Positions 24,154-32,362 of a DNA stretch of 64,000 bases are shown here, one piece after another. A program made the position numbers and the translations under genes. The stretch is from Pseudarthrobacter enclensis. GTDB taxonomy: Bacteria; Actinomycetota; Actinomycetes; Actinomycetales; Micrococcaceae. The number at the start of each line of letters is the position of its first letter. Within the stretch, counting starts at the first letter, position 1. The notes beneath the pieces were generated by a model that worked only from the letters and a program-made list of their open reading frames with translations, did no database searches and was not told the origin of the DNA. Where the stretch lies: the NCBI RefSeq assembly GCF_030811655.1, contig NZ_JAUSRE010000007.1, forward strand, positions 124,001 through 188,000, given 5' to 3'.

Positions 24154-25865
24154 GCGAAAACCTCGGTTCACTGTCCGACCAGCAGGACCAGGACCGGAAA
24201 ACCGTCCTGGACATCGACCACCTGAAGGTCACCTTCGCCACCGACGGGGGAGACGTGTACGCCGTCAAGGATGTCAGCCTGGAGGTCAAAGCCGGCGAGG
24301 TGCTGGCCATCGTGGGCGAATCCGGCTCCGGCAAGACGGTCACGGCAAAGACCATCCTGGGGCTGCTCCCCGAGACCGCCGTAAGCTCGGGAGCCGTGCT
24401 GATCAACGGCACCAACGTCATCAGCCTCAGTCCGGGGCGGCTCCGCCAGATCCGCGGACGGGACGTGGCCATGGTGTTCCAGGAGCCCTCCACCGCCCTC
24501 AATCCCGTGTTCACCGTGGGATGGCAGATTGCGGAGGGGATCCGTGCGCACGCCGGAGCCAACGGCGGGGGACGGGTCTCCGCCAAGGAAGCCAAGGCCC
24601 GGGCCATTGAGGCGCTGCGCAAAGTGGGGATCCCGGATCCCGAACACCGGGTCAACTATTATCCGCACCAGTTCTCAGGAGGCCAGAAGCAGCGTGTGGT
24701 GATTGCCGCCGCCCTGGCGCTGAACCCGGGCCTGATCGTGGCGGACGAGCCCACCACGGCCCTGGACGTCACGGTCCAGGCGGAAATCCTGGAACTCCTC
24801 CGGGACCTGCGGGACAAATACGGCACCTCGATCGTGCTCATCACGCACAACATGGGCGTCGTGGCGGACCTGGCGGACCGGGTGGTGGTGATGTACCAGG
24901 GCGATGTCGTGGAGGAAGCCACATCGAAGACACTGTTCGCCGAACCCCGGCAGGACTACACCCGGCACCTGCTGGCTGCAGTGCCCCACCTCGGCCGCAA
25001 CTCGGCGTCGGAAGGCCTCACTGAGCGGCGGCACCAGGATGAGGAGGTACTGGTGGCTGCCGACAACCTGGTGATCGAATATCCCGGGCGGCTCGGCACG
25101 CCGGCGTTCAAGGCCGTGGACGGTGTCAGCTTCACCCTGTCCAGGGGAGAGGTATTTGGCCTGGTGGGAGAGTCCGGCTCCGGAAAAACAACGATTGGCC
25201 GGGCCATCGCCGGGCTAAACCGCACCACGGGAGGCAGCCTCAAGGTGCTGGGCTACGAGATGCTGAACCTTCGCGAACGCACTTTCAAACCGCTGCGCAA
25301 AGACATCGGCTTCGTCTTCCAGGACCCTGCCGCATCCTTCAACCCGCAGCTGACCATTGGCGAGTGTATTGCCGAGCCCATGCTCATCCACACCCGGCCC
25401 AGCGAAGCACAGGCGCGCAAGCGCGTCGGTGAGCTGCTTGAATCAGTCCAGTTGCCGGCGTCGTACGCAGGACGGTACCCGCACGAACTGTCCGGCGGAC
25501 AGCGGCAGCGGGCATCACTGGCCCGCGCCCTCAGCCTGAACCCCCGGCTGCTGATCGCGGACGAGCCGACGTCGGCCCTGGACGTTTCGGTGCAGGCAAA
25601 GGTGCTGGAGCTGTTCCGGGACATCCAGGAGGAGTTCGGGTTCGGCTGCCTGTTCATCAGCCACGACCTTGCCGTGGTGGACATCCTGTCCTCCTGGGTG
25701 GGCGTGCTGTACAAGGGGAAGCTGGTGGAACAGGGGATCGGCAGCCAGGTCATGGGCAACCCGCAGCATGACTACACCCGGCGGCTGATTGCCTCCCTGC
25801 CGGTGCCGGACCCTGCCGAACAGGCCAAACGCAGGGAGGAGCACCGCGCACTCCTGGGGACCTGA
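24150..25865 (+). CDS. peptide ABC transporter ATP-binding protein, two fused ATPase domains (DppD-DppF-like)
   Basis: 571 residues. Both ATPase subunits of a peptide importer are joined in one chain. Domain 1 (about 20-270) has Walker A GESGSGKT at 56-63, signature FSGGQKQR and Walker B LIVADEPTTALD. Domain 2 (about 300-565) has Walker A GESGSGKT, signature LSGGQRQR and Walker B LLIADEPTSALD. Each carries the oligopeptide-transporter C-terminal extension (PRQDYTRHLL and PQHDYTRRLI). GTG 24150 overlaps the dppC stop as GTGA. An earlier in-frame reading from 23913 is a shadow of dppC. A hairpin follows. Confidence 0.96.
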   Translation: MSENLGSLSDQQDQDRKTVLDIDHLKVTFATDGGDVYAVKDVSLEVKAGEVLAIVGESGSGKTVTAKTILGLLPETAVSSGAVLINGTNVISLSPGRLRQIRGRDVAMVFQEPSTALNPVFTVGWQIAEGIRAHAGANGGGRVSAKEAKARAIEALRKVGIPDPEHRVNYYPHQFSGGQKQRVVIAAALALNPGLIVADEPTTALDVTVQAEILELLRDLRDKYGTSIVLITHNMGVVADLADRVVVMYQGDVVEEATSKTLFAEPRQDYTRHLLAAVPHLGRNSASEGLTERRHQDEEVLVAADNLVIEYPGRLGTPAFKAVDGVSFTLSRGEVFGLVGESGSGKTTIGRAIAGLNRTTGGSLKVLGYEMLNLRERTFKPLRKDIGFVFQDPAASFNPQLTIGECIAEPMLIHTRPSEAQARKRVGELLESVQLPASYAGRYPHELSGGQRQRASLARALSLNPRLLIADEPTSALDVSVQAKVLELFRDIQEEFGFGCLFISHDLAVVDILSSWVGVLYKGKLVEQGIGSQVMGNPQHDYTRRLIASLPVPDPAEQAKRREEHRALLGT

Positions 25866-25891
25866 TTCCGCAGGAATCCCATGCTGTGGAG

Positions 25892-25924
25892 AGCGCCGGT
25901 GCCGGCAGGCCCGGCACCGGCGCT
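25892..25924 (+). terminator. terminator of the peptide ABC operon
   Basis: AGCGCCGGTGCCGG pairs with CCGGCACCGGCGCT over a CAGGC loop, a 14-bp perfect stem 26 bases after the stop. It has no T tract beyond TTAAC. Confidence 0.65.
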
Positions 25925-25954
25925 TAACACCCGCGGCTATTCGATCGGCTCCCC

Positions 25955-25960
25955 TAGACT
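25955..25960 (+). promoter_or_regulatory. -10 box giving a leaderless chorismate mutase mRNA
   Basis: TAGACT, six bases, then ATG 25967. The GGAG in between is only two bases from the ATG, too close to act as a ribosome site. Confidence 0.5.
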
Positions 25961-25966
25961 GGAGCC

Positions 25967-26374
25967 ATGACGCAGCACAACCCCAGCTCTCCTGGCTCCG
26001 ACGATTTTGATCCATCCGCCAGCTCCCTGGCAGGCCACGTGGACGATTCGGTGATGGCTGAACTGCTGTCCATCCGCTCCAGCATCGACAACATTGATGC
26101 CACCTTGGTGTACCTCCTGGCAGAGCGCTTCAAAGCGACCCAAAAAGTGGGCTTCCTGAAGGCAACCCACCGCCTGCCGGCCGGCGATCCGGGACGTGAG
26201 GCAGCGCAGATCGCACGGCTGCGGCGCCTCGCGGAGGACGCGCACCTCGACCCTGCGTTCGCGGAAAAATTCCTCAACTTCATCATCGGCGAAGTGATCC
26301 GCCACCATGAGGCCATCGCCGAGGACCATCAGGCCTCCTCCGGCCAGCAGCCCCAGACCTCCGCACTGGCGTGA
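25967..26374 (+). CDS. chorismate mutase (AroQ type)
   Basis: 135 residues. It converts chorismate to prephenate on the way to Phe and Tyr. The all-helical CM_2 domain spans about 28-115: LLSIRSSIDNIDATLVYLLAERFKATQKVG, DPGREAAQIARLRRLAED and FAEKFLNFIIGEVIRHHE carry the expected Arg, Lys and Gln/Glu residues. Flanking tails are disordered. Its stop overlaps the next gene's GTG in GTGA, so the two are coupled. Confidence 0.92.
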   Translation: MTQHNPSSPGSDDFDPSASSLAGHVDDSVMAELLSIRSSIDNIDATLVYLLAERFKATQKVGFLKATHRLPAGDPGREAAQIARLRRLAEDAHLDPAFAEKFLNFIIGEVIRHHEAIAEDHQASSGQQPQTSALA

Positions 26375-27456
26375 GCCGGGAACAGCAACAGCCCGGGTCC
26401 GCCCCTCTAAGTGCCTCCCATCAGCCCAAGGAGGCCACGCCCCTGCAGGTAACTGCCACGGGCCTCGGAACCTGGCCCGGGGAAGACCCCCTGGAAGCCG
26501 CCCGGATCATCCGGGGGGAGCTCGGCAGCCCGCACCTGCCGTTCCTGGCGGAATTGCCGGACCGCGGGGTTGGTTCCGATGCCCTGGGACGCACAGCGTC
26601 GCTCCTGGAAGATCTCGCGGTGGACGTCCAGCCCCATGGGTGGCGGCTGGTCGACCGGCCCGGCAAGGACATGCGCCGCGCGGCGTCGGCCCTGGCCACG
26701 GACCTGAACGTCCTGGCAGATGTTGCAGGGGCAGAGGACGCGTCCGCCGGTGAACTGAAAGTGCAGTTGGTTGGTCCGCTCAGCCTTGCGGCCGGCCTCT
26801 ACCTGCACAACGGAGAGCGGGCCCTGCTGGATTACGGCGCCCGCCGGGATCTCGCTGCTTCCCTTTCTGCTGGCGTGGCCGGCTTCCTCACGCGGGTGGC
26901 GGCCGCCGTTCCGGGCACCCGCGTGGTGGTGCAGGTGGATGAGCCGGCCATCGCCGCCGTACTTGGCGGGACCATCCCCACAGCGAGCGGCTACCGCACG
27001 CTTCGGGCGGTGGCAGCATCAGAGGTACGCGAATCCTGGCGCCTGGTCCTGGACGCCCTTCGCTCCTCCGGTGCAGCCGGGGTAGTGCTGGCCTTCCCCG
27101 AGATCGAGGCACCCATCGAACTGGCCCTGGCGGCAGGGGCGGACGGCGTGGCATTGCCGCTCAAAGCCCTGACTAACCGGCAGTGGGAGCAGGTGGCGGG
27201 AGCCATGGAGGCAGGAAAACAGTTTTGGGCCGGAGCGGTGGACCTATCCTCCAAGGGCCCGCTGCCCAAGGTGGCCGACTGCGTGGACTCCGTATGGCGT
27301 CCCTGGCGCCAGCTGGGCCTTCCGCCCTCGCTGCTCGCTGCCGTGCGGGTAACGCCCTCTGCGGGACTGGCCGGACTTACCCCGGCGCAGGCCACGGCGG
27401 TCCTGGGCAGGCTGACGCACGTCGCCGACGGCCTGAACCAGCAGGCACTGGGGTAG
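26371..27456 (+). CDS. methionine-synthase-like (MetE C-terminal fold) protein, apparently without zinc ligands
   Basis: 361 residues. The UROD/MetE-like barrel is recognisable: QVTATGLGTWPGEDPLEAARIIRGEL, VQLVGPLSLAAGLYL, VVVQVDEPAIAAVLGG and a C-terminal VRVTPSAGLAGLTPAQA. It matches the actinobacterial family annotated as methionine synthase (Rv3015c-like), which lies near mnmA and ligA in mycobacteria. In true MetE the C-terminus has NPDCGLKTR with a zinc-binding Cys; here it reads TPSAGLAG, and a His-x-Cys pair was not found. Methionine synthesis is therefore doubtful and the substrate is unknown. GTG 26371 overlaps the chorismate mutase stop. Confidence 0.85.
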   Translation: MSREQQQPGSAPLSASHQPKEATPLQVTATGLGTWPGEDPLEAARIIRGELGSPHLPFLAELPDRGVGSDALGRTASLLEDLAVDVQPHGWRLVDRPGKDMRRAASALATDLNVLADVAGAEDASAGELKVQLVGPLSLAAGLYLHNGERALLDYGARRDLAASLSAGVAGFLTRVAAAVPGTRVVVQVDEPAIAAVLGGTIPTASGYRTLRAVAASEVRESWRLVLDALRSSGAAGVVLAFPEIEAPIELALAAGADGVALPLKALTNRQWEQVAGAMEAGKQFWAGAVDLSSKGPLPKVADCVDSVWRPWRQLGLPPSLLAAVRVTPSAGLAGLTPAQATAVLGRLTHVADGLNQQALG

Positions 27457-27459
27457 GCG

Positions 27460-28173
27460 CTAGACCCGGTTTTCCCACCGCTCAGGCTGCGCATAGCGGG
27501 GCAGGTAGCTTTGGGCGGAACTGCCGCCCGTGTAGGGGCGCAGCCGGTAGTCGAATGCCCCCGCATACACCAGGACCAGTCCAATCTGTGGCTGGATGAC
27601 CTTGACCTGGATACGGTGCCGACCGTTGTGGCCAGCGGCCGGGTCCCACCACTGCTCGGCGTAGGCTTTGGCATCCAGGGCTTCCGGGAGCGGCACCCGG
27701 AGCGGTCCAAGGAAGAGCCGCGACGCCTCCGAGACTCCGCGCAGCCTGCCGTCCGGCGTAACGCCCAGGTTCAGGTCCGTCACCAGGCGCCGGTACCGGC
27801 CCACGTAGTCGACCAACTGCGTCAGGCCGCCCCGGTTGCTGGCACTCGTGGTGTCCTGGAAGAGCCGCGTCCGGCCGGGGAACCGAATCTCGCGGCGGGC
27901 TGTAAGGCTGGACCGGCCGAACGGGTCCTGATGGGCGTGGTTCTCGATGCGGAAGGGTATGTTCTCGCCGTACTCGGGAAAGAAGGCCTCCTCGCTCCCG
28001 GTGAGCCGCAGCAAAGGGCGCAGCCACCGCTGGCGGCACCCCACGACGTCGAACGTTCCTTCCCCTACGCCGTACTGCCCTGACCCCGGGGCCAGGGAGA
28101 AGTACTCCTGCAGTTCGGGCTGCAGCTGGGAAAACGCCGTGCCCAGGGCCTGCTGGTAGATCGGGACGCTCAT
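27460..28173 (-). CDS. DUF4166 family protein
   Basis: 237 residues, soluble, without signal peptide. It begins MSVPIYQQALGTAFSQLQPEL and contains PFRIENHAHQDPFGRSSLTARREIRFPG, a pattern of the DUF4166 family, whose function is unknown. GAGAGG lies eight bases before ATG 28173; the longer frame reading to 28431 is rejected. It ends three bases past the stop of the opposing methionine-synthase-like gene and lies 46 bases after the DUF58 stop, so it may belong to that operon. Confidence 0.78.
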   Translation of the reverse strand: MSVPIYQQALGTAFSQLQPELQEYFSLAPGSGQYGVGEGTFDVVGCRQRWLRPLLRLTGSEEAFFPEYGENIPFRIENHAHQDPFGRSSLTARREIRFPGRTRLFQDTTSASNRGGLTQLVDYVGRYRRLVTDLNLGVTPDGRLRGVSEASRLFLGPLRVPLPEALDAKAYAEQWWDPAAGHNGRHRIQVKVIQPQIGLVLVYAGAFDYRLRPYTGGSSAQSYLPRYAQPERWENRV

Positions 28174-28219
28174 GAAGTGGACCTCTCGTTGCCTGGGACT
28201 GCGCTGATTGCCTGTGGGT

Positions 28220-29512
28220 TCACAATTTACCGGCTGCCTTGAGCCGGATGTACATGTCCGCCAGCCGCGGCGGCAGCTCCTGCGGCTCGGCGTCCACCAC
28301 TTCCACTCCGCAGCGCCGCAGTTCGGCGATGACCCCTGCCCGTTGAAGGAGAGCCCGTTCCGCGGCGGCGGCCCGGAACACCCCGGTGGCGTCGCTTCGC
28401 TCCCGGAGCATGGTACCCAGCTGTGGGTCACGGACGGCCGCCACCACCACCACGTGCTGGCCGGCCAGCCGCTCCGCCACGGGCAGAAGGCCCTCCTCCG
28501 GGGCCCCGCCGTCCAACGACGTCAACAGCACCACGAGTGACCGGTGCACCGAGACCGCGCGCACCTGCGCCGGAACTGCAGGCCAGTCCATTTCGATCAG
28601 CTCCGCGTTGAGGGGAGCCATGGCCTGGACCAGCCGGGCCAGGATGCTGCCCTGCCCGGCCGAGCCGGCGCGTGCCCGGGTCCTGCGGTCAAAGGCCACG
28701 AAGTCCACACGGTCGCCGCCCCGTTCTGCCAGGACTGCCACAAGGAGCGCAGCCTCGAGTCCGGTGTCCAGGCGCGTTTCGTCACCGATCCTCGCCGCGG
28801 ACGTGCGGGAGGTATCCAGGACCAGTACCACCCGCCGGTCCCGTTCGGGGCGCCATGTGCGCACTACCGTGGCTGAGCGCCGGGCCGTCGCCCTCCAGTC
28901 GATGGACCGGACGTCATCGCCACGGACGTAGTCGCGCAGGGAATCGAACTCGGTACCGGCCCCGCGGATCTGGACCGCAGCCTTTCCATCGAGTTCGCGG
29001 AGCTTCCGCAGCTTTGAGGGCAGGTGCCGCCGGGAATGGAATGGCGGCAGGACGCGCACCGAGCCCGGGCATTCGATGGTCCGCTGGCGGGCAGCCAGGC
29101 CCAGCGGACCAAACGAGCGAAGAGTCACGTGGTGAGCTGCAAGGTCTCCCCGCCGGACCGGCCGGAGCCTGACCGTGAACCGTCTGCTTTCGCCCGCCGG
29201 AACGTTGATGTCCTGGACCGCGTTCTGCGCCCCGGCAGAGGGCTGCCAGCCATCGCGCAACGTTCCCCGGACCGCGCGGGCGCCCCCATTACGGAGCGTG
29301 AGCACGGCGTCCACCGCGTTGTTGAGCGTCACGTTTTCCGGTTCCGCACGGAGGGCCCCGACCCTGCGAAGGGAACCGGCGAACAGCAGGTCTACAGCCA
29401 GCAGGGCCATAAGCAATGCGCCGGTAACCAATACGGTAGGCCACCCCGGGAGCAGCAGCACCGGCACCAGGCCAAGCAGCACCAGTGCCACGTAACGGCC
29501 CGAGATGGCCAT
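28220..29512 (-). CDS. DUF58 family protein (MoxR partner)
   Basis: 430 residues. Two N-terminal membrane helices (about 6-40) are followed by a beta-rich region and the DUF58 segment RGAGTEFDSLRDYVRGDDVRSIDWRATAR at about 185-215, then a von Willebrand A-like domain with the metal-site sequence VVLVLDTSRTSA. DUF58 proteins act with MoxR ATPases, thought to help assemble or load metals into protein complexes. The ATG overlaps the moxR stop by one base. Confidence 0.92.
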   Translation of the reverse strand: MAISGRYVALVLLGLVPVLLLPGWPTVLVTGALLMALLAVDLLFAGSLRRVGALRAEPENVTLNNAVDAVLTLRNGGARAVRGTLRDGWQPSAGAQNAVQDINVPAGESRRFTVRLRPVRRGDLAAHHVTLRSFGPLGLAARQRTIECPGSVRVLPPFHSRRHLPSKLRKLRELDGKAAVQIRGAGTEFDSLRDYVRGDDVRSIDWRATARRSATVVRTWRPERDRRVVLVLDTSRTSAARIGDETRLDTGLEAALLVAVLAERGGDRVDFVAFDRRTRARAGSAGQGSILARLVQAMAPLNAELIEMDWPAVPAQVRAVSVHRSLVVLLTSLDGGAPEEGLLPVAERLAGQHVVVVAAVRDPQLGTMLRERSDATGVFRAAAAERALLQRAGVIAELRRCGVEVVDAEPQELPPRLADMYIRLKAAGKL

Positions 29513-30525
29513 CAGCGGGGAACAGGAACGGAGGCCAGGATGCTGGCCAGGACGTCATCCACCCGCACCCCGTCCATCTGGGCTTCGGGCTGCAGGGCCA
29601 CCCGGTGCCGAAGGCAGGGCAGCGCCAGCGCCTTGACGTCGTCAGGGGTGACAAACACACGGCCAGAGAGCCACGCCCAGGACCGTGAGGTATTAAGCAG
29701 TGCGGTGGCGCCGCGCGGAGAGACACCAAGCTGGAATGAGGGCGCGGCGCGGGTTGCCCGCACCAGGTCCACGATGTATCCGATGACCTCCGGCTCCACG
29801 GCCACCCGCGTCACCGCTTTCCGTGCCCGCTCCAGGTCCTCCCCGCCGGCGACCGCGGTTACCCCCGCAGCCGTAAGGTCCCGGGGATCGAAGCCGGCGG
29901 CATGGCGGCGGACAACTTCAATCTCATCCCCCCGTTCCGGCAGCGGCATGGTGAGCTTCAGTAGGAACCTGTCCAACTGGGCCTCCGGCAGGGGATAGGT
30001 CCCTTCGTACTCCACCGGATTTTGGGTGGCCGCCACCAGGAAGGGCGCCGGCAGCCGCCGCGACACTCCGTCCACGGACACCTGGCGCTCTTCCATGGCT
30101 TCGAGGAGTGAAGCCTGGGTCTTTGGCGGGGTGCGGTTGATCTCGTCGGCCAGCAGGAGATTGGTGAAAACAGGGCCCTCCCGGAAGGTGAACTCGGACG
30201 TGCGAGAGTCGTAGACCAACGAACCGGTGACATCGCCCGGCATGAGGTCCGGGGTGAACTGCACCCTCTTCGTGTCCAGGCTCAGCGCGGCGGAGAGGGC
30301 CCGGACCAGCAGGGTCTTGGCTACGCCGGGGACGCCTTCCAGCAGCACGTGCCCCTGGGAAAGCAAGGCAATGAGGAGCCCGGTGACGGTTGCATCCTGT
30401 CCCACCACTGCCCTTGCCACCTCCCGGCGGACAGCCAGCAGCGCCTGGCGTGCCCCGTCGTCGTCCAGGGAACTGTTGGAACCCAATGAATTCAGGACTG
30501 CCGGCCCACTGCTTTGTTCACTCAT
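29512..30525 (-). CDS. MoxR family AAA+ ATPase
   Basis: 337 residues. Walker A is GVPGVAKTLLVRAL, Walker B is LLLADEINRTPPKTQASLLEAMEERQVSVDG, and sensor 1 is FLVAATQNPVEYEGTYPLPEAQLDRFLLKL. These are the MoxR hallmarks. It probably remodels partner proteins at the membrane together with the DUF58 protein. It overlaps its neighbours by four bases upstream (ATGA) and one base downstream. Confidence 0.96.
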   Translation of the reverse strand: MSEQSSGPAVLNSLGSNSSLDDDGARQALLAVRREVARAVVGQDATVTGLLIALLSQGHVLLEGVPGVAKTLLVRALSAALSLDTKRVQFTPDLMPGDVTGSLVYDSRTSEFTFREGPVFTNLLLADEINRTPPKTQASLLEAMEERQVSVDGVSRRLPAPFLVAATQNPVEYEGTYPLPEAQLDRFLLKLTMPLPERGDEIEVVRRHAAGFDPRDLTAAGVTAVAGGEDLERARKAVTRVAVEPEVIGYIVDLVRATRAAPSFQLGVSPRGATALLNTSRSWAWLSGRVFVTPDDVKALALPCLRHRVALQPEAQMDGVRVDDVLASILASVPVPR

Positions 30526-31727
30526 CGGTCCATGACCTCTTTCTCCAGTTTGTCCATGGCCCGGGACCAGGCCACCAGCCGCGGTTCAGTTGCGGGGCGT
30601 TCGTTGATCAGCATGCGGACCTCCGCGCTGTCCCTGCCGAGCAGCCGGGCAGCAGCGGCAATAATGTCCTCGGCGGTGGCGCCGGGGCCAAGCCTGAGCT
30701 TCACGGCCAGCCGCACCAGCAGCCCGGACCGCAGATTGTCGCGCGCTTGTCCGATGGCGCGCCCGTCCTGGTAGAGCCGTGCCCGTCCCTCTGCCGTCTC
30801 GACGGCCTTGACCACAACCGGCAACGGTTCAAAGACCAGGGGGCCGTTTCGCCGCCCCCTCCACACGATGGCCGCCAGTGCCACCACCAGCAGCCAGGGA
30901 CCCAGGAACCGGGCCCAGCCAGGCGCCAGGTCGTCGAGGGTTTTCGGGGAGCCGCCCACGGCGACGTCCTCCAGTGAGGGCAGGTACCAGACGAGGTCCG
31001 GCGACGCACCGAGCATCCGGATTCCCAGCGCGGCATTTCCCAGTTCGTCCAGCTTGTCGTTGCCCAGGACCTCTGTGCTGCCCAGCACAGCCAGGCGTCC
31101 GTCGCTGCTGACGGCGAGCATTCCGGCGGTTCCTGCAGCGCGGTAGCAGGACGTCCCGCCGTCGTACACGTATCCGCCCTCGCCGGTGACTTGCCCCGCT
31201 GCCTCCGCGTCCGGCAGGGCGCATCCGGGGTCCAGGATGGGGAAGGCATCGGGGACCACGCCGGCCTGGCGAATGCCGTGGTCAAGGCCGGTGAGGGTCT
31301 CCAACCTGGGCGAGACCACCACCACACGGTGCGCGGCCGCCATCAGGGCTGCCAGTTGCGGCTCACCCAGGATGCCGTTGCGGTCATAGAGCAGCAGGGT
31401 AGGGGAGGAACTGGCCCGCAGGTCCTCCAGCGCTGTGTCAAAGCGGTTGGGGGTGTGCACCGAGACACCATGCCGGCCGAGGATTTCGGCCACGGCCTTC
31501 GCGCCACCCGGGCCCGCGTTGTGGACGGAGAGGGGAACCGAGTCACCTTTGGGCGCGAGCTGCGTGCCGACGATGAGGGCCAGCGCCGCGGCCACCCCAG
31601 CGCCGGCCGCGGCGGCGCTGCGGTGTCGCCGTAACCAGGCGGTGAAGGTGCGTCGCTTGGGGTGCGGCCCGGCGGACCGCCCCTCTTCGTCAACAGGGTG
31701 CGTGTCCGCCCCGGCAGTCCCCGTCAT
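30522..31727 (-). CDS. DUF4350 domain protein
   Basis: 401 residues. One N-terminal membrane helix (about 35-52) is followed by the DUF4350 domain (about 60-240: GGAKAVAEILGRHGVSVHTPN, LLLYDRNGILGEPQLAAL). A second helix at about 265-285 (WLLVVALAAIVWRGRRNGPL) leads to a helical cytoplasmic end. It is a usual member of the actinobacterial MoxR-DUF58 operon. The start overlaps the DUF4129 stop in ATGA. Confidence 0.88.
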   Translation of the reverse strand: MTGTAGADTHPVDEEGRSAGPHPKRRTFTAWLRRHRSAAAAGAGVAAALALIVGTQLAPKGDSVPLSVHNAGPGGAKAVAEILGRHGVSVHTPNRFDTALEDLRASSSPTLLLYDRNGILGEPQLAALMAAAHRVVVVSPRLETLTGLDHGIRQAGVVPDAFPILDPGCALPDAEAAGQVTGEGGYVYDGGTSCYRAAGTAGMLAVSSDGRLAVLGSTEVLGNDKLDELGNAALGIRMLGASPDLVWYLPSLEDVAVGGSPKTLDDLAPGWARFLGPWLLVVALAAIVWRGRRNGPLVFEPLPVVVKAVETAEGRARLYQDGRAIGQARDNLRSGLLVRLAVKLRLGPGATAEDIIAAAARLLGRDSAEVRMLINERPATEPRLVAWSRAMDKLEKEVMDR

Positions 31728-32362
31728 GGCATCGGCACGGCGCTGCCGGTGGAGGCGGCCCTCATGGCATCCAGTGTTCCGTCAAGCGCCACCATCTCCT
31801 GGTAATCGGGGCTGTCCGCTGCCCTGTTCCCGTAACGGATGCCGTCGAAGGTTGCGGCTGCCCGGGCCAGCCGCAGGGCCTCGGCGCGGAAAGGAACGGA
31901 CAGTGCCCGCGCCGCCTCATCGGCAGTCCGCCCCGCCTGGGGGTCCAGGATGGCGCGGTCCTCAGCGCTGCGGACCATGGCGCGGAATCGGTCGACGACG
32001 GCGTCCCCCCACCTCCCTGCCGAGGCCGCGGCCTCGGCACGGTTCCGGTAGTCCGCGGCAGTCAGTGCCGTTTCCCTTGCGAAGACGTCCTGTGCCCTTC
32101 GTGCACGTGCATTCAGGCGGGGACGGGCCAGGATGACGGCGGCTGCGATGATCACGGCAATGACGAGGGCGATGACGGGGCTGGGGACCGAGGCAGCCTC
32201 GCCTCCGGAGCCGTCCAGCGACCGCAGCCAGTCCAGGAAGTTCTGCCACAGCGTGTCGAGCCAGGACGGGGCCGCGTCACGGTACTCGGGTTTGGCCAGT
32301 TCCTCCGCTGCCCAGCGACGGGCCTCTCCGGCGCCCGGAAGTACCGGAGGTTCAGCGGCCAT
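31724..32362 (-). CDS. DUF4129 domain protein
   Basis: 212 residues. One membrane helix (about 62-82, ALVIAVIIAAAVILARPRL) is followed by the C-terminal DUF4129 region (EAAASAGRWGDAVVDRFRAMVR, AGRTADEAARAL). DUF4129 is common beside transglutaminase-like or MoxR genes, with unknown function. It overlaps the upstream membrane-protein gene by 11 bases. Confidence 0.87.
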   Translation of the reverse strand: MAAEPPVLPGAGEARRWAAEELAKPEYRDAAPSWLDTLWQNFLDWLRSLDGSGGEAASVPSPVIALVIAVIIAAAVILARPRLNARARRAQDVFARETALTAADYRNRAEAAASAGRWGDAVVDRFRAMVRSAEDRAILDPQAGRTADEAARALSVPFRAEALRLARAAATFDGIRYGNRAADSPDYQEMVALDGTLDAMRAASTGSAVPMP

